This document shows positions 33,601 through 41,690 of a stretch of 41,782 nt of DNA, piece by piece. How positions within the stretch are numbered: position 1 is the stretch's first letter; each line of letters starts with the position of its first letter. This DNA is from Desulfobacterales bacterium. GTDB lineage: Bacteria > Desulfobacterota > Desulfobacteria > Desulfobacterales > JANQIE01. The DNA lies in contig JANQIE010000185.1 of the NCBI GenBank assembly GCA_028282295.1, forward strand, positions 1-41,782, in the 5' to 3' direction. The notes under the pieces were generated by a model, which searched no databases, was not told the DNA's origin, and saw nothing but the letters and a program-made list of their open reading frames with translations. The translations under genes were made by a program, and so were the position numbers.

Positions 33601-34206
33601 CATTTCCAAAAGCGCCTGGTTTACGATTTCCTGTTCATCGATCCCGTTATTCTGAACCTCTAAAAAGAAATTATTCTCCCCGAATATCGCCTGGTATTCC
33701 CGCGCTGCCGCGTCCGCCGCGTCACTTTGATTGACCTTGAGTTTCTGGGGGATTTCGCCATGCAGGCAGGCCGACAGAGCGATCAGCCCTTCACTATATT
33801 CCCGCAAAACCTCCTTGTCGATGCGGGGTTTATAGTAAAAGCCCTGCAATTGGGCGATGGTGGCAAGACGACATAGATTCTGGTAGCCGGTTTGATTTTC
33901 GGCCAGCAGGATCAAATGGTTGTTGCCCTTATCCATGGTGGTTTTATCGGTGAGCCGGCGCGGCGCCAGGTAGCATTCGCAACCGATGATCGGTTTGATG
34001 CCGGCCTTGTGCGCTTTTTCATAGAACTCGACCACACCGAACATGGTGCCATGGTCGGTAATGGCCAACTGATCCATGCCGAATTCCTTGGCACGCTTTA
34101 ACAGCGCGTCGATCCGAATCGCACCGTCGAGCAAACTGTATTGGGTGTGTACATGCAGATGGGTAAAAGGGATAGCGTTAGTCGACATGACCTGATTTGC
34201 TGACAT
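30661..34206 (-). CDS. dnaE: DNA polymerase III alpha subunit
   Basis: The 1181-residue replicative polymerase begins with the PHP domain (FTHLHVHTQYSLLDG), followed by the palm with the catalytic ISMPDIDVDF, GPGRGSAAGS, the fingers (LVALYRPGPLDSG, KAMGKK, FNKSHSAAYA), helix-hairpin-helix and an OB-fold domain near 1000-1080 (IRIGGIISSMRTLRTKKGD). The length and order are those of the proteobacterial DnaE1 class. There is no proofreading exonuclease insertion. M1 at 34206 has a poor ribosome site; Met7 (34188), three bases after AGGTC-like sequence, is a possible true start. The 3' end overlaps manC. guaB lies 132 bp upstream on the same strand. Confidence 0.97.
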   Translation of the reverse strand: MSANQVMSTNAIPFTHLHVHTQYSLLDGAIRIDALLKRAKEFGMDQLAITDHGTMFGVVEFYEKAHKAGIKPIIGCECYLAPRRLTDKTTMDKGNNHLILLAENQTGYQNLCRLATIAQLQGFYYKPRIDKEVLREYSEGLIALSACLHGEIPQKLKVNQSDAADAAAREYQAIFGENNFFLEVQNNGIDEQEIVNQALLEMSQRLSIPLVATNDCHYLDKNDVRAHGVLLCIQTGKTIHDTDRFKFGTDQLYFKSKDEMHAYFKDYPDALANTVDIAGRCEVEFDFNTYHFPKFEDASGASVDEIFDREVRAGFKQRFEAIKRHNPDADEKIYLERLEYEIKTIKDMEFPGYFLIVADFIRYGKQNNVPVGPGRGSAAGSIVAYSLGITDLDPIEHGLIFERFLNPARISMPDIDVDFCINGREKVFKYVVDKYGGGDYVAQIITYGKLKTRAVIRDVGRALDIPLKEVDALAKMVPDVLNISLDDALKQEPKILELAGERPEIDDLINICRVLEGLPRHASTHAAGVVIGDKPLVNYLPLYRGKKGEVVTQLDMKRVEQIGLVKFDFLGLRNLTVIDSAIKLIAQQGKTPPDLLALDFDDQATYDLLSAGDTTGVFQLESSGMKDLLVRMKPACFDDVIALVALYRPGPLDSGMVDDFVERKHGRKKVEYLVPQLEPLLNDTYGVIVYQEQVMKIAGDLANYSMAEADGLRKAMGKKIVEIMAEHRERFVSGAVANNIPKDKAVQIFDLMEKFGGYGFNKSHSAAYALIAFQTAYLKAHFPVEFMAALLTSEMQSIDGVVKYIAECKTHQIDILPPDINASGIEFSVEDGKIRFGMVAVKNVGEGPITGIIEAREEGAFASLFDFCERVDLKKINKRVLESLIKCGAFDSTGEQRSRMFAAIDEAVEYGQRIQREKADPQMSLFDVVKTGKPSINQPSIPQIAEWEEKQRLAYEKESLGFFLSGHPLERFEKIIAKYTNATSTTILEVKDGAQIRIGGIISSMRTLRTKKGDMMAFVAIEDMQGTVEVIVFPNTYNDTHELLIDDKAVLIQGQAQKEENSVKVIADAIIPIEQAEETWAANMLIFVDLAGADRPLLEKLRDTVGRHPGTCRVFLHLRDAGKTETIVALPENLTAQAGPALTREVNALLGTKSVETVCRPINLSNNRNDKNRWRGKKAHG

Positions 34207-34250
34207 TACAGGTTAATAGATCGGCAGGCCTTCCCATGGCGTATTCGTGT

Positions 34251-34286
34251 CCGGCTATCACTGCGCGTCCGGGCGCGGATAGCCGG
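34251..34286. other. Hairpin between guaB and dnaE
   Basis: CCGGCTATC and GATAGCCGG form a perfect 9-bp stem with a GC-rich inner part (GCGCG/CGCG). No T tract follows on the minus strand, so it may weaken rather than stop read-through from guaB into dnaE. Confidence 0.5.
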
Positions 34287-34338
34287 CATCACAATTTGGG
34301 AAACGCCCGCCCCCTTGATTCAAGAAAACACCGCCCGA

Positions 34339-35802
34339 TCAATCCAACCGGTAATTGGGGGCTTCTTTGGTGATGATGACATCATGCACATGACTTTCGC
34401 GCATACCGGCGGCGCTGATTTTGGCAAAACGCGCCTTTTCGCGCAACTCATCCAGCGTCCGGCTGCCCACGTAGCCCATGCCGGCCTTCAAGCCACCGAT
34501 CAGTTGATGAATATTGGCCGAAAGCGACCCTTTATAAGGCACCCGTCCCACGATGCCCTCGGGAACGAGTTTTTCTTCATCTTCGTCCTCGCCCAGGTAG
34601 TAGCGATCCTTGGAGCCTTTCTTCATGGCTTCCAGAGATCCCATGCCACGGTAGACCTTGTAACTGCGCCCCTGAAATAAAATTGTCTCACCGGGGCTCT
34701 CTTCGGTGCCGGCAAAAAGACCGCCGATCATGACGGAATGCGCCCCGGCACCGATGGCCTTGGTTAGATCACCCGAAAAACGGACACCGCCGTCAGCGAT
34801 CAAGGGCACCCCGGTTTTGGCCGACACGCTACGGCAATTCATAATCGCGGAAACCTGCGGCACCCCGACCCCGGCAACGATGCGGGTGGTACAGATCGAG
34901 CCGGGACCAATGCCGATTTTAACCCCATCGACACCGGCTTTGATGAGGTCTTCCGCCCCTTTGGCCGTACCGACATTGCCAGCGATCAGCTCGACGTTGT
35001 CAAACGTACCTTTTATTTTCATCACTGCATCGATTACATTTTTGGTGTGGCCATGAGCCGTATCGATCAAAATAACATCCGCGTCGGCATCGACCAGGGC
35101 CTGGGTGCGCTCGAGCATGTCGGGTCCAACACCAATGGCCGCACCGACTCGCAACCGTCCCATCTGGTCCTTGCATGCCCGCGGATATTTTTTGATCTTC
35201 TCAATGTCTTTGATGGTGATCATCCCTTTGAGCCCCTCGTCCTCATTGACCACCAGAAGCTTTTCGATGCGATGTTTGTGCAATAATTTTTTGGATTCCT
35301 CCAGCGAGATACCTTCACGCACCGTCACCAGGTTATCCTTGGTCATGACGTCATCGATTCTCTTCTCCAAGTCGGTTTCAAAGCGCAAATCACGATTGGT
35401 GACGATTCCGACCAATCGATTGCCCTTGGTGACCGGCACACCGGAGATGCGATATTTTTTCATCATTTCGAGCACCTCCCAAACCTGCTGGTCCGGATGG
35501 ATGGTGACCGGATCGACAATCATGCCGCTTTCCGATTTTTTGACCTTATCGACTTCCATGGCCTGATTTTCGATACTCATATTGCGGTGGATAAAGCCCA
35601 GACCGCCTTCGCGGGCCATGCTGATCGACGTCAGCGCCTCGGTGACCGTATCCATGGCGGCACTGGCAAGCGGAATGTTCAGGGTTATATTGGTAGTCAG
35701 GCGAGTGGTGACGTCACAATCGGCGGGCAGGACATCCGAATAGTTCGGTACCAATAGGACATCATCAAAAGAATAGGCTGACTCAGGCGGTAATTTGTTC
35801 AT
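34339..35802 (-). CDS. guaB: Inosine-5'-monophosphate dehydrogenase
   Basis: The 487-residue enzyme oxidises IMP to XMP, the committed step of GMP synthesis. [10 protein letters not shown] near the start, two CBS domains inserted at about 95-205, [22 protein letters not shown] and [11 protein letters not shown] with catalytic Cys304 are all present, followed by the flap region and a [10 protein letters not shown] segment. Length is normal. GGGAG nine bases upstream of the ATG supports the start. It lies upstream of dnaE on the same strand; promoter not clear. Confidence 0.97.
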   Translation of the reverse strand: MNKLPPESAYSFDDVLLVPNYSDVLPADCDVTTRLTTNITLNIPLASAAMDTVTEALTSISMAREGGLGFIHRNMSIENQAMEVDKVKKSESGMIVDPVTIHPDQQVWEVLEMMKKYRISGVPVTKGNRLVGIVTNRDLRFETDLEKRIDDVMTKDNLVTVREGISLEESKKLLHKHRIEKLLVVNEDEGLKGMITIKDIEKIKKYPRACKDQMGRLRVGAAIGVGPDMLERTQALVDADADVILIDTAHGHTKNVIDAVMKIKGTFDNVELIAGNVGTAKGAEDLIKAGVDGVKIGIGPGSICTTRIVAGVGVPQVSAIMNCRSVSAKTGVPLIADGGVRFSGDLTKAIGAGAHSVMIGGLFAGTEESPGETILFQGRSYKVYRGMGSLEAMKKGSKDRYYLGEDEDEEKLVPEGIVGRVPYKGSLSANIHQLIGGLKAGMGYVGSRTLDELREKARFAKISAAGMRESHVHDVIITKEAPNYRLD

Positions 35803-36171
35803 CTGAAGCTCTCCCTGTTACGATGTGCACATATATGAAAATGTGAAAAAGATGATTCAGTTATAGCGATCAAGAGCACCGTCAACTCGCGAATTATTAA
35901 CGTTTTCGAATAACAAATGGGGATTTCTTTAGCAATCCTTAATTTGCAAACTTGACAAACAGGTGACCGGCCTTGTAGATACTCAGCCTGTTGCCGCCTA
36001 ATTGCTTTGCCCGCTCACCTGCAACGTGTGGAATCCTTTCGTGCAAACCAAACGGCACACTTAACTGCCATTTAGCGGCCAGCCGTCAAAATTCGAAACC
36101 GAAATCGATATTTCACACCATAACGCAAAGCACTCCGGCGAATCATGGGGTGTTTGATTCGGGGTAATACT
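35803..36171. other. Divergent intergenic region between guaB and yciO
   Basis: No gene is seen. It contains a good plus-strand promoter candidate (35952-35981). A guaB promoter on the minus strand is expected between 35810 and 35900, but the best match there (TTGACG and TATAAC) has a spacer of only 14 bases. Confidence 0.5.
35952..35981 (+). promoter_or_regulatory. Sigma-70 promoter candidate for yciO
   Basis: A consensus TTGACA (35952-35957), an 18-base spacer and TAGATA (35976-35981). It implies a 5' leader of about 180 bases before the start at 36172. Confidence 0.5.
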
Positions 36172-36780
36172 GTGCTCCTTAAAATCAATCCTGTCAATCC
36201 ACAAGAACGGCTGATCAACCGGGCCGTCGATATTCTCAAAAAAGGCGGCATCATTGCGTTTCCCACCGACACTTATTACGGTATCGGCTGCGATATCATG
36301 AACAAAAAGGCCATTGAGCGCACCTATCAACTGAAGCAACGGAGTAAAAACAAACCCTTCAGTTTTTTGTGCTCCAGCCTCAAAAATATCAGCCACTACG
36401 CCAAAGTCTCCAATTACGCTTACAAGACCATGAAGCGCCTGTTGCCCGGCCCCTATACGTTCATTCTGGAAGGTTCCAAGCTGGTCCCTAAAATCATGCT
36501 GACCAAACGTAAAACAGCCGGCATCCGCGTGCCGGCCAACCGAATCTGCATCGCAATCATCGAATCTTTGGGTCACCCGATCATTTCCACAAGCTGCACC
36601 GAACCCCGTGGCCATTTTTATAACGATCCTTCAATAATCCATGATCATTTCGGCAAACGGTTGGATGCCGTCATAGACGGCGGCCCCTCCCCCAACAACC
36701 CATCCAGTGTCATTTCACTCATCGACGACGAGCCCGAGATAATTCGCGAAGGTTTAGGGGATGTAAGTCTGTTCGAATGA
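36172..36780 (+). CDS. yciO: YciO-type protein of the YrdC/Sua5 family
   Basis: The 202-residue protein begins (GTG)LLKINPVNPQERLINRAVDIL, followed by GGIIAFPTDTYYGIGCDI, the nucleotide-binding KRSxxKPFSFLC region (here QRSKNKPFSFLC), PGPYTFILEGSKLVPK, KRKTAGIRVP and a C-terminal REGLGDVSLFE. Motifs match E. coli YciO more closely than the threonylcarbamoyl-AMP synthase TsaC. YciO's role is less settled than TsaC's. The GTG at 36172 is chosen because YciO proteins start at this point and GGGG lies seven bases upstream; an ATG nine codons earlier (36145) is possible. It converges on sppA. Confidence 0.85.
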   Translation: MLLKINPVNPQERLINRAVDILKKGGIIAFPTDTYYGIGCDIMNKKAIERTYQLKQRSKNKPFSFLCSSLKNISHYAKVSNYAYKTMKRLLPGPYTFILEGSKLVPKIMLTKRKTAGIRVPANRICIAIIESLGHPIISTSCTEPRGHFYNDPSIIHDHFGKRLDAVIDGGPSPNNPSSVISLIDDEPEIIREGLGDVSLFE

Positions 36781-36837
36781 TGACGGCCTGAAGCCAAGCC
36801 CTGGCCCTGGTTTTATTGGGGGGCGGTGTGGCGAGAA

Positions 36838-37752
36838 TTATGGAAGGACAGAAGGTTCCAGGATATAACCGGCGTTAAGCCGCGGCTCGAGGGCCTCGCG
36901 CTCAAGGGCTTGCATGACCGAATCCATAACATACTTGAGCCATGACGCTTTTTTCTCACGGGCGTAGACCCGCGTGATTTTGCCTTTGATACCGGCCAAC
37001 TCACCGGCCCATTGGATGGCATCTTCCAGATTGCCGAGACGATCCACCAATCCGACTTCATGTGCGGTTTGACCGGTATAAATACGCCCGTCGGCCAGCT
37101 TGGCGACTTTATCGGCTTGCATGGCGCGCCCCTCGACAATGGCATCGACAAATTGCTGCTTGGTCTGATTGACAAATTCCTGCAAAATTCTTCGCTCGGC
37201 GGCGCTCAATTCCCGCACCGGCGATGCCATGTCTTTGTAAGGCCCGCTCTTGATCACCACCGGCACCAGACCGATTTTATCCACCAGCGCCCTGAAATTG
37301 GTATAACTGATGATCACACCGATGCTACCGGTGATGGTTCCGGGATTGGCCATGATTTTGTTGCAACCGGCGGCGACATAGTACCCACCGGAAGCGGCCA
37401 CGGCGCCCATGGAAGTCACAACCTTCTTTTTGGTGACCGTTTTGCGCACTTCCCGATAGATTTCCTGGGAAGGTCCCACACCGCCTCCGGGCGAATCGAT
37501 ACGCAATACAATCGCCTTGATCGACTTGTCTTCACGAAACTGTTTTAACTGGTGAATAACGGTCTTGGCATCTGCAATAACACCCACCACCTCAATGATG
37601 CCGACTTTTTCACCCCCACCGTCAATTTGGGTGTAGCGGCCGCTGCCCGCCACGATCCCGGCGATCATCAGGCTAACGACGACCGTCGTCAAGGCACCGA
37701 TGGAAGCCAGGCACAAAAGGAAAAAAAGGTAGGGGTGTCTACGGGCAAACAT
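36838..37752 (-). CDS. sppA: Signal peptide peptidase SppA (short form)
   Basis: The 304-residue membrane-anchored serine protease has one N-terminal helix (LFFLLCLASIGALTTVVVSLMI) and a single peptidase S49 domain. VLRIDSPGGGVGPSQEIY precedes GAVAASGGYYVAAG with catalytic Ser121; SGPYKD carries Lys173 as the probable general base, 52 residues further, the same distance as in B. subtilis SppA. It degrades leftover signal peptides at the membrane. The tandem-domain arrangement of E. coli is absent. The ribosome site is weak. It lies 98 bp downstream of rpsA, separated by a large hairpin. Confidence 0.95.
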   Translation of the reverse strand: MFARRHPYLFFLLCLASIGALTTVVVSLMIAGIVAGSGRYTQIDGGGEKVGIIEVVGVIADAKTVIHQLKQFREDKSIKAIVLRIDSPGGGVGPSQEIYREVRKTVTKKKVVTSMGAVAASGGYYVAAGCNKIMANPGTITGSIGVIISYTNFRALVDKIGLVPVVIKSGPYKDMASPVRELSAAERRILQEFVNQTKQQFVDAIVEGRAMQADKVAKLADGRIYTGQTAHEVGLVDRLGNLEDAIQWAGELAGIKGKITRVYAREKKASWLKYVMDSVMQALEREALEPRLNAGYILEPSVLP

Positions 37753-37796
37753 AGTGACTGTATTCGTGATTTAGGGTCTGTTAGAGGCTGAAACGC

Positions 37797-37832
37797 ACCG
37801 CAAGCCGTGTGCAAGCTGCACCGGCTTGCGGT
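37797..37832 (-). other. Large hairpin between rpsA and sppA
   Basis: ACCGCAAGCCG (37797-37807) pairs with CGGCTTGCGGT (37822-37832), extended by an inner GTGCA/TGCAC stem around AGC, with one bulged base. No U tract follows on the minus strand. It could partly terminate rpsA transcription or protect the mRNA end and set the rpsA:sppA ratio. Confidence 0.6.
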
Positions 37833-37850
37833 ATAAAAGGATAAGTCGAA

Positions 37851-39677
37851 TTATTTATCTTCGTTCAGTTTTTCCTGAAGGTTTTCACGCAGGATTTCAC
37901 CGAAAGATGATGTGGCGGGTCCCATATTGTTGACATAATCGCTCAACAGGGCCTGCTCATCGTCGATCTCAAGACGCTTGATCGACAACCCGATGCGCCG
38001 TTCGTCACTGTTGATATTCATGACCTTGGCGGTAATCACATCACCGACATTGAATTGTGCTGACGGATCCTTGATCTTTTCCTTGCTGATTTCGGAGATA
38101 TGCACCAACCCCTCGATACCTTCCTCCAATTCAATGAAAATACCGAAATCGGTGATATTGGTGATGGTGCCGGTGATTTCCTTACCGACTTCATAGCGTT
38201 CCGCAACACTTTCCCACGGATCGGCGGCCAATTGTTTGATCCCCAGTGAGAAACGTTCGTTGTCCTTGTCGATATCCAACACGATGGCCTGCACGACATC
38301 GCCTTTTTTGAAAACCTCGGAAGGGTGTTTGATCCGCTTGGTCCAGGAAATATCGGAGATGTGAACCAAACCGTCAATGCCTTCGTCGATCCCGATAAAG
38401 AGACCGAAATCGGTAATATTTTTAATTTTACCTTCAATGGTTGTGCCGATGGGATATTTCTCGCTAATAACGTCCCAGGGATTCGGGGAAACCTGTTTCA
38501 TACCCAAGGAAATCCGCCGGCTGTCCGGCTTGATATCCAAAACAACGGCGTCGACTTCCTCGCCCACCGATACGATTTTGGACGGATGGCGCACTTTACG
38601 TGTCCAGGACATTTCCGACACATGGATAAGGCCCTCGATCCCTTCTTCCAGCTCGACGAAAGCACCGTAATCGGTCAGACTGACCACTTTGCCGCCAATG
38701 CGGGAACCGACCGGATATTTGCTCATGGCCGAAGCCCACGGATCTTCGACCAACTGTTTCATACCCAGGGATACGCGTTCGCGCTGCATATCATAATTAA
38801 GTACTTTGACTTTGATCTGATCGCCGATGTTGAACATTTCCGAGGGATGTTTGACCCGTCCCCAGGAAATATCGGTAATGTGCAGCAGACCGTCAACACC
38901 GCCCAGGTCGACAAAGACACCGTATTCGGTAATATTTTTGACCACGCCGTCCATGACCTTGCCCTCTTCAATGTTTTCCAGGGTGGAGGCGCGTTTCTGC
39001 TCACGTTCGGCTTCAAGAATAACGCGGCGCGACAAGACGATGTTGCTGCGCTTGCGGTTGTATTTCAAAATTTTAAAGTCGAAGGTTTGGCCGACCATTT
39101 CGTCCAAATTGCGAATCGGCCTTAAATCAGCCTGACTGCCCGGCAAGAATGCCTGCACACCGATATCGACCGAAAAACCGCCCTTGACGCGATTGACGAT
39201 TACGCCCTGAACAATACCATCGTCATCGTAAGCCTTTTTAATCTCTTCCCAAACTTTTACCTTTACAGCTTTTTCCTTGGACAGGACGACCATTTCCTCT
39301 TCATCGTCCCACCACTCGACCATGACTTCGACCGTATCGCCGACAGCGGCCTCGATGTTGCCTTCTTCGTTTTTAAACTCATGGATGCGGATTTGCCCCT
39401 CCGACTTATACCCGATGTCGACCAGAACATAATCTTTGTCCACGGAGATAATGCGGCCTTTGACAACCTCTCCTTCGGCGAACCGTTTGAAGCTCTCCTC
39501 ATACATGTCCATGAGGTTTTCCATGCTGTCTTCAAATCCGGCATCATCCATCGATTCATTTTCCGTTGCCTGATCGTCTTCAGTCGTCATTTTGCTTTCT
39601 TTTGACGTATCGGGCTGGGCCGTGATTTCATCCGCTTTCACTTGTTCGGTCTCATCATTCTTGTCAATGTTTTCCAT
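37851..39677 (-). CDS. rpsA: 30S ribosomal protein S1
   Basis: The 608-residue protein has an acidic N-terminal extension of about 65 residues (rich in Glu, Asp, Thr) followed by six S1 RNA-binding domains, at about 68-135, 153-220, 240-308, 325-395, 412-482 and 500-568. Domains 3-6 repeat VDLGGVDGLLHITDISWGR-like segments. A short tail follows (LLSDYVNNMGPATSSFG). S1 brings mRNA to the 30S subunit. The length is slightly greater than E. coli S1 because of the N-terminal extension. GGGGG about 12 bases before the ATG is the ribosome site. A 19-bp palindrome lies 72 bases upstream. Genes cmk and sppA on either side are typical neighbours. Confidence 0.96.
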   Translation of the reverse strand: MENIDKNDETEQVKADEITAQPDTSKESKMTTEDDQATENESMDDAGFEDSMENLMDMYEESFKRFAEGEVVKGRIISVDKDYVLVDIGYKSEGQIRIHEFKNEEGNIEAAVGDTVEVMVEWWDDEEEMVVLSKEKAVKVKVWEEIKKAYDDDGIVQGVIVNRVKGGFSVDIGVQAFLPGSQADLRPIRNLDEMVGQTFDFKILKYNRKRSNIVLSRRVILEAEREQKRASTLENIEEGKVMDGVVKNITEYGVFVDLGGVDGLLHITDISWGRVKHPSEMFNIGDQIKVKVLNYDMQRERVSLGMKQLVEDPWASAMSKYPVGSRIGGKVVSLTDYGAFVELEEGIEGLIHVSEMSWTRKVRHPSKIVSVGEEVDAVVLDIKPDSRRISLGMKQVSPNPWDVISEKYPIGTTIEGKIKNITDFGLFIGIDEGIDGLVHISDISWTKRIKHPSEVFKKGDVVQAIVLDIDKDNERFSLGIKQLAADPWESVAERYEVGKEITGTITNITDFGIFIELEEGIEGLVHISEISKEKIKDPSAQFNVGDVITAKVMNINSDERRIGLSIKRLEIDDEQALLSDYVNNMGPATSSFGEILRENLQEKLNEDK

Positions 39678-39748
39678 TAAAAAAAATACCCCCTTAGCCT
39701 ATTTTTTACCGCAAGTCCATTTTAGTGGATTGCATAACTTATAATGCC

Positions 39749-39767
39749 TATCAAATTAAATTTGATA
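39749..39767. promoter_or_regulatory. Candidate operator: 19-bp perfect palindrome upstream of rpsA
   Basis: TATCAAATT and AATTTGATA flank a single central base. It lies 72 bp before the rpsA start in the spacer from cmk, next to a TATAAG hexamer (minus strand, 39738-39743) that may be a -10. The form suits a dimeric regulator. Confidence 0.5.
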
Positions 39768-39789
39768 ACACAATGATTATTTTGGATAA

Positions 39790-39806
39790 CATCCGCAGTG
39801 CGGATG
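39790..39806. other. Short hairpin downstream of cmk
   Basis: CATCCGC and GCGGATG around AGT, 27 bases after the cmk stop on the minus strand. The following TTATCC is only weakly U-rich; a weak terminator at most. Confidence 0.4.
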
Positions 39807-39832
39807 CGATCCGGCAACAACCAGTTTCGTAA

Positions 39833-40519
39833 TCATCCGGCCCGGGCAATGTGCTGTTCCATGGACGCCACCACTTGCTCGGCAGACATATGCGTCGAAT
39901 CGACAAAAATCGCATCCGGAGCCGGTTTCAAGGGGGCTGCCTGCCTGTTGCTGTCGTTGCGGTCGCGTTGGCACATATCCTTTTCGATGTCGGCCAGAGC
40001 GATATTCTTCTGCGGGGCAAGTTCGTTGTATCGCCTTTGGACCCGAGCCTTGGGATCGGCATCCAGATAAAACTTCACATCTGCATCCGGAAAGACCACC
40101 GTCCCCATGTCCCGCCCTTCGAAAACCGCGGCTTTGCGGCGCCCCAGCGCCCGCTGCAAGCCGAGCAAACAGGATCTTACCACCGGACGCGCCGATACAG
40201 CCGAGGCCAGCATTGTGATCTCAGGGTCACGGATCTCATCGGTTATGTCCACGTTATTTAAAAGCAACCGCGGTTGGTCATCGAAAATTTTAAACCGCAA
40301 TTCGATTTCACGGCCCAGTTTTTCGAGTGCAGCGTCATCGTCGGGCGCAATCCCGGCCCGCTGCACGGCCACGGCAACCCCGCGGTACAACGCACCGGTA
40401 TCGACGTAAGTATACCCCAGCCGGGCCGCCAACATGCGGCTGACAGTGGTCTTACCGGCCCCGGCCGGTCCGTCAATGGTGATTAACAAATCCTTTTCAA
40501 AAGAGGGGGTAGACGTCAT
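39833..40519 (-). CDS. cmk: Cytidylate kinase
   Basis: The 228-residue enzyme phosphorylates CMP and dCMP. It has the P-loop GPAGAGKTT (17-25), YVDTGALYRGVA, the NMP-binding insert (FDDQPRLLLNNVDITDEIR), VFEGRDMGTVVFPDADVKFYL and the lid RDRNDSNRQAAPLKPAPDA. Length is normal. AGG eight bases upstream of the ATG is the ribosome site. The gene lies 46 bp downstream of hisC and upstream of rpsA, a common arrangement in proteobacteria. Confidence 0.96.
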   Translation of the reverse strand: MTSTPSFEKDLLITIDGPAGAGKTTVSRMLAARLGYTYVDTGALYRGVAVAVQRAGIAPDDDAALEKLGREIELRFKIFDDQPRLLLNNVDITDEIRDPEITMLASAVSARPVVRSCLLGLQRALGRRKAAVFEGRDMGTVVFPDADVKFYLDADPKARVQRRYNELAPQKNIALADIEKDMCQRDRNDSNRQAAPLKPAPDAIFVDSTHMSAEQVVASMEQHIARAG

Positions 40520-40565
40520 TCAATCGCCTGGATATTTAAGTGATTGATAAAAAAACAAATCGCCT

Positions 40566-41651
40566 CTAAAGCACTTTATCCAACGCACGCACAAACCATT
40601 TGTTTTCCTCGGGCAAACCGACATTCACGCGGATAAATTGGGGATAACCATACGAAGTCATCGGCCGCACGATCACGCCTTGATGCAGCATGTTTTCGAA
40701 AATCGCGTCGGCGCTTTGTTTTACATCGATTAAGAAAAAATTGGTCTGGGTCGGAAAATGGGCGATCCCGCGCTTGTTCAATGCCGCCCTCAGATATGCC
40801 AGCCCATCATGCACCACCTGCAGAGTGCGCTCCAAAAATTCATGATCATCCAATGCCGCACAGGCGCCGATCTGGGCCAGATTGTTGGTATTAAACGGCT
40901 GACGAATGCGATTCAATAGGGCGGCCAGATTTGGCGGCATTACCCCGTAACCGATGCGCAGACCGGCAAGACCATAGGCTTTGGAAAAGGTCCGCAGGGT
41001 CACCAAAGCGCGCTCGCTGTCATACAGAGACAGGCTTTGAGCGCATTCGGGATCGGTGGCAAATTCGATGTAGGCTTCGTCAACCACCACGACCACCTCA
41101 GGCGGGACTTTTGCCAAAAATGCTTGCAGTGCCGCCTGCGAAAATGCGCCGCCGGTCGGGTTGTTCGGATTGGTCACGTAGATCAGCCGCGTGCGATCGG
41201 TGATGCGATCCGCAATTCGGTCCAGATCGACCTGCATATCCTCGAGCGGTACAAATACCGGCTGAGCCCCCACCGCCCGCACAACAATCTCATACATCAA
41301 AAAACAGGGCCGATGCAGGATTACTTCATCCCTCTTGGTCAACAAACCGCGCGCCAGCAGTTCGATTATTTCATCCGACCCGTTGCCGATCACAACCGTT
41401 TCCGGAGGCACACGCAGCCGTTCGGCCAGTTTGCGGATAAGGTAGTAACCGCCGGCATCCGGATAACGGTGCAGGTTCGGCAGGGCCTCCTGCATGGCCG
41501 CCAATGCTTTTGGGGAGGGCCCCAGCGGATTTTCATTACTGGCGATTTTGACCGAGTCGGTGATACCGTATTCGCGTTCCAATTCTTCCAGTGGCTTGCC
41601 GGCGACATACGGTTTTATCGCGGCAATGTGGTCTGGAATCGTAAGCTTCAT
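40566..41651 (-). CDS. hisC: Histidinol-phosphate aminotransferase
   Basis: The 361-residue PLP enzyme converts imidazole acetol phosphate to histidinol phosphate in histidine synthesis. It shows KIASNENPLGPSPKAL (35-50), HRYPDAGGYYL, GNGSDEIIELL, TNPNNPTGG (160-168), VVDEAYIEF and TFSKAYGLAGLRIGYG with the PLP Lys224. Related enzymes can act on aromatic amino acids, so aminotransferase breadth is open. The ATG at 41651 is preferred over the TTG two codons upstream; AGGATGG lies upstream. A group II intron ends 40 bp upstream, so the natural promoter may have been displaced. Confidence 0.93.
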   Translation of the reverse strand: MKLTIPDHIAAIKPYVAGKPLEELEREYGITDSVKIASNENPLGPSPKALAAMQEALPNLHRYPDAGGYYLIRKLAERLRVPPETVVIGNGSDEIIELLARGLLTKRDEVILHRPCFLMYEIVVRAVGAQPVFVPLEDMQVDLDRIADRITDRTRLIYVTNPNNPTGGAFSQAALQAFLAKVPPEVVVVVDEAYIEFATDPECAQSLSLYDSERALVTLRTFSKAYGLAGLRIGYGVMPPNLAALLNRIRQPFNTNNLAQIGACAALDDHEFLERTLQVVHDGLAYLRAALNKRGIAHFPTQTNFFLIDVKQSADAIFENMLHQGVIVRPMTSYGYPQFIRVNVGLPEENKWFVRALDKVL

Positions 41652-41690
41652 TTTCAATCCATCCTAAAATTTATCGGTGCTGCAAATCGA

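Noticed and set aside
35857-35890. Possible guaB promoter TTGACG/TATAAC on the minus strand
   Set aside because: The spacer is only 14 bases, too short for a normal sigma-70 promoter.
36061-36615. Minus-strand frame of 184 codons opposite yciO
   Set aside because: It is the antisense shadow of yciO, which has clear family motifs; the antisense product has no recognisable domain.
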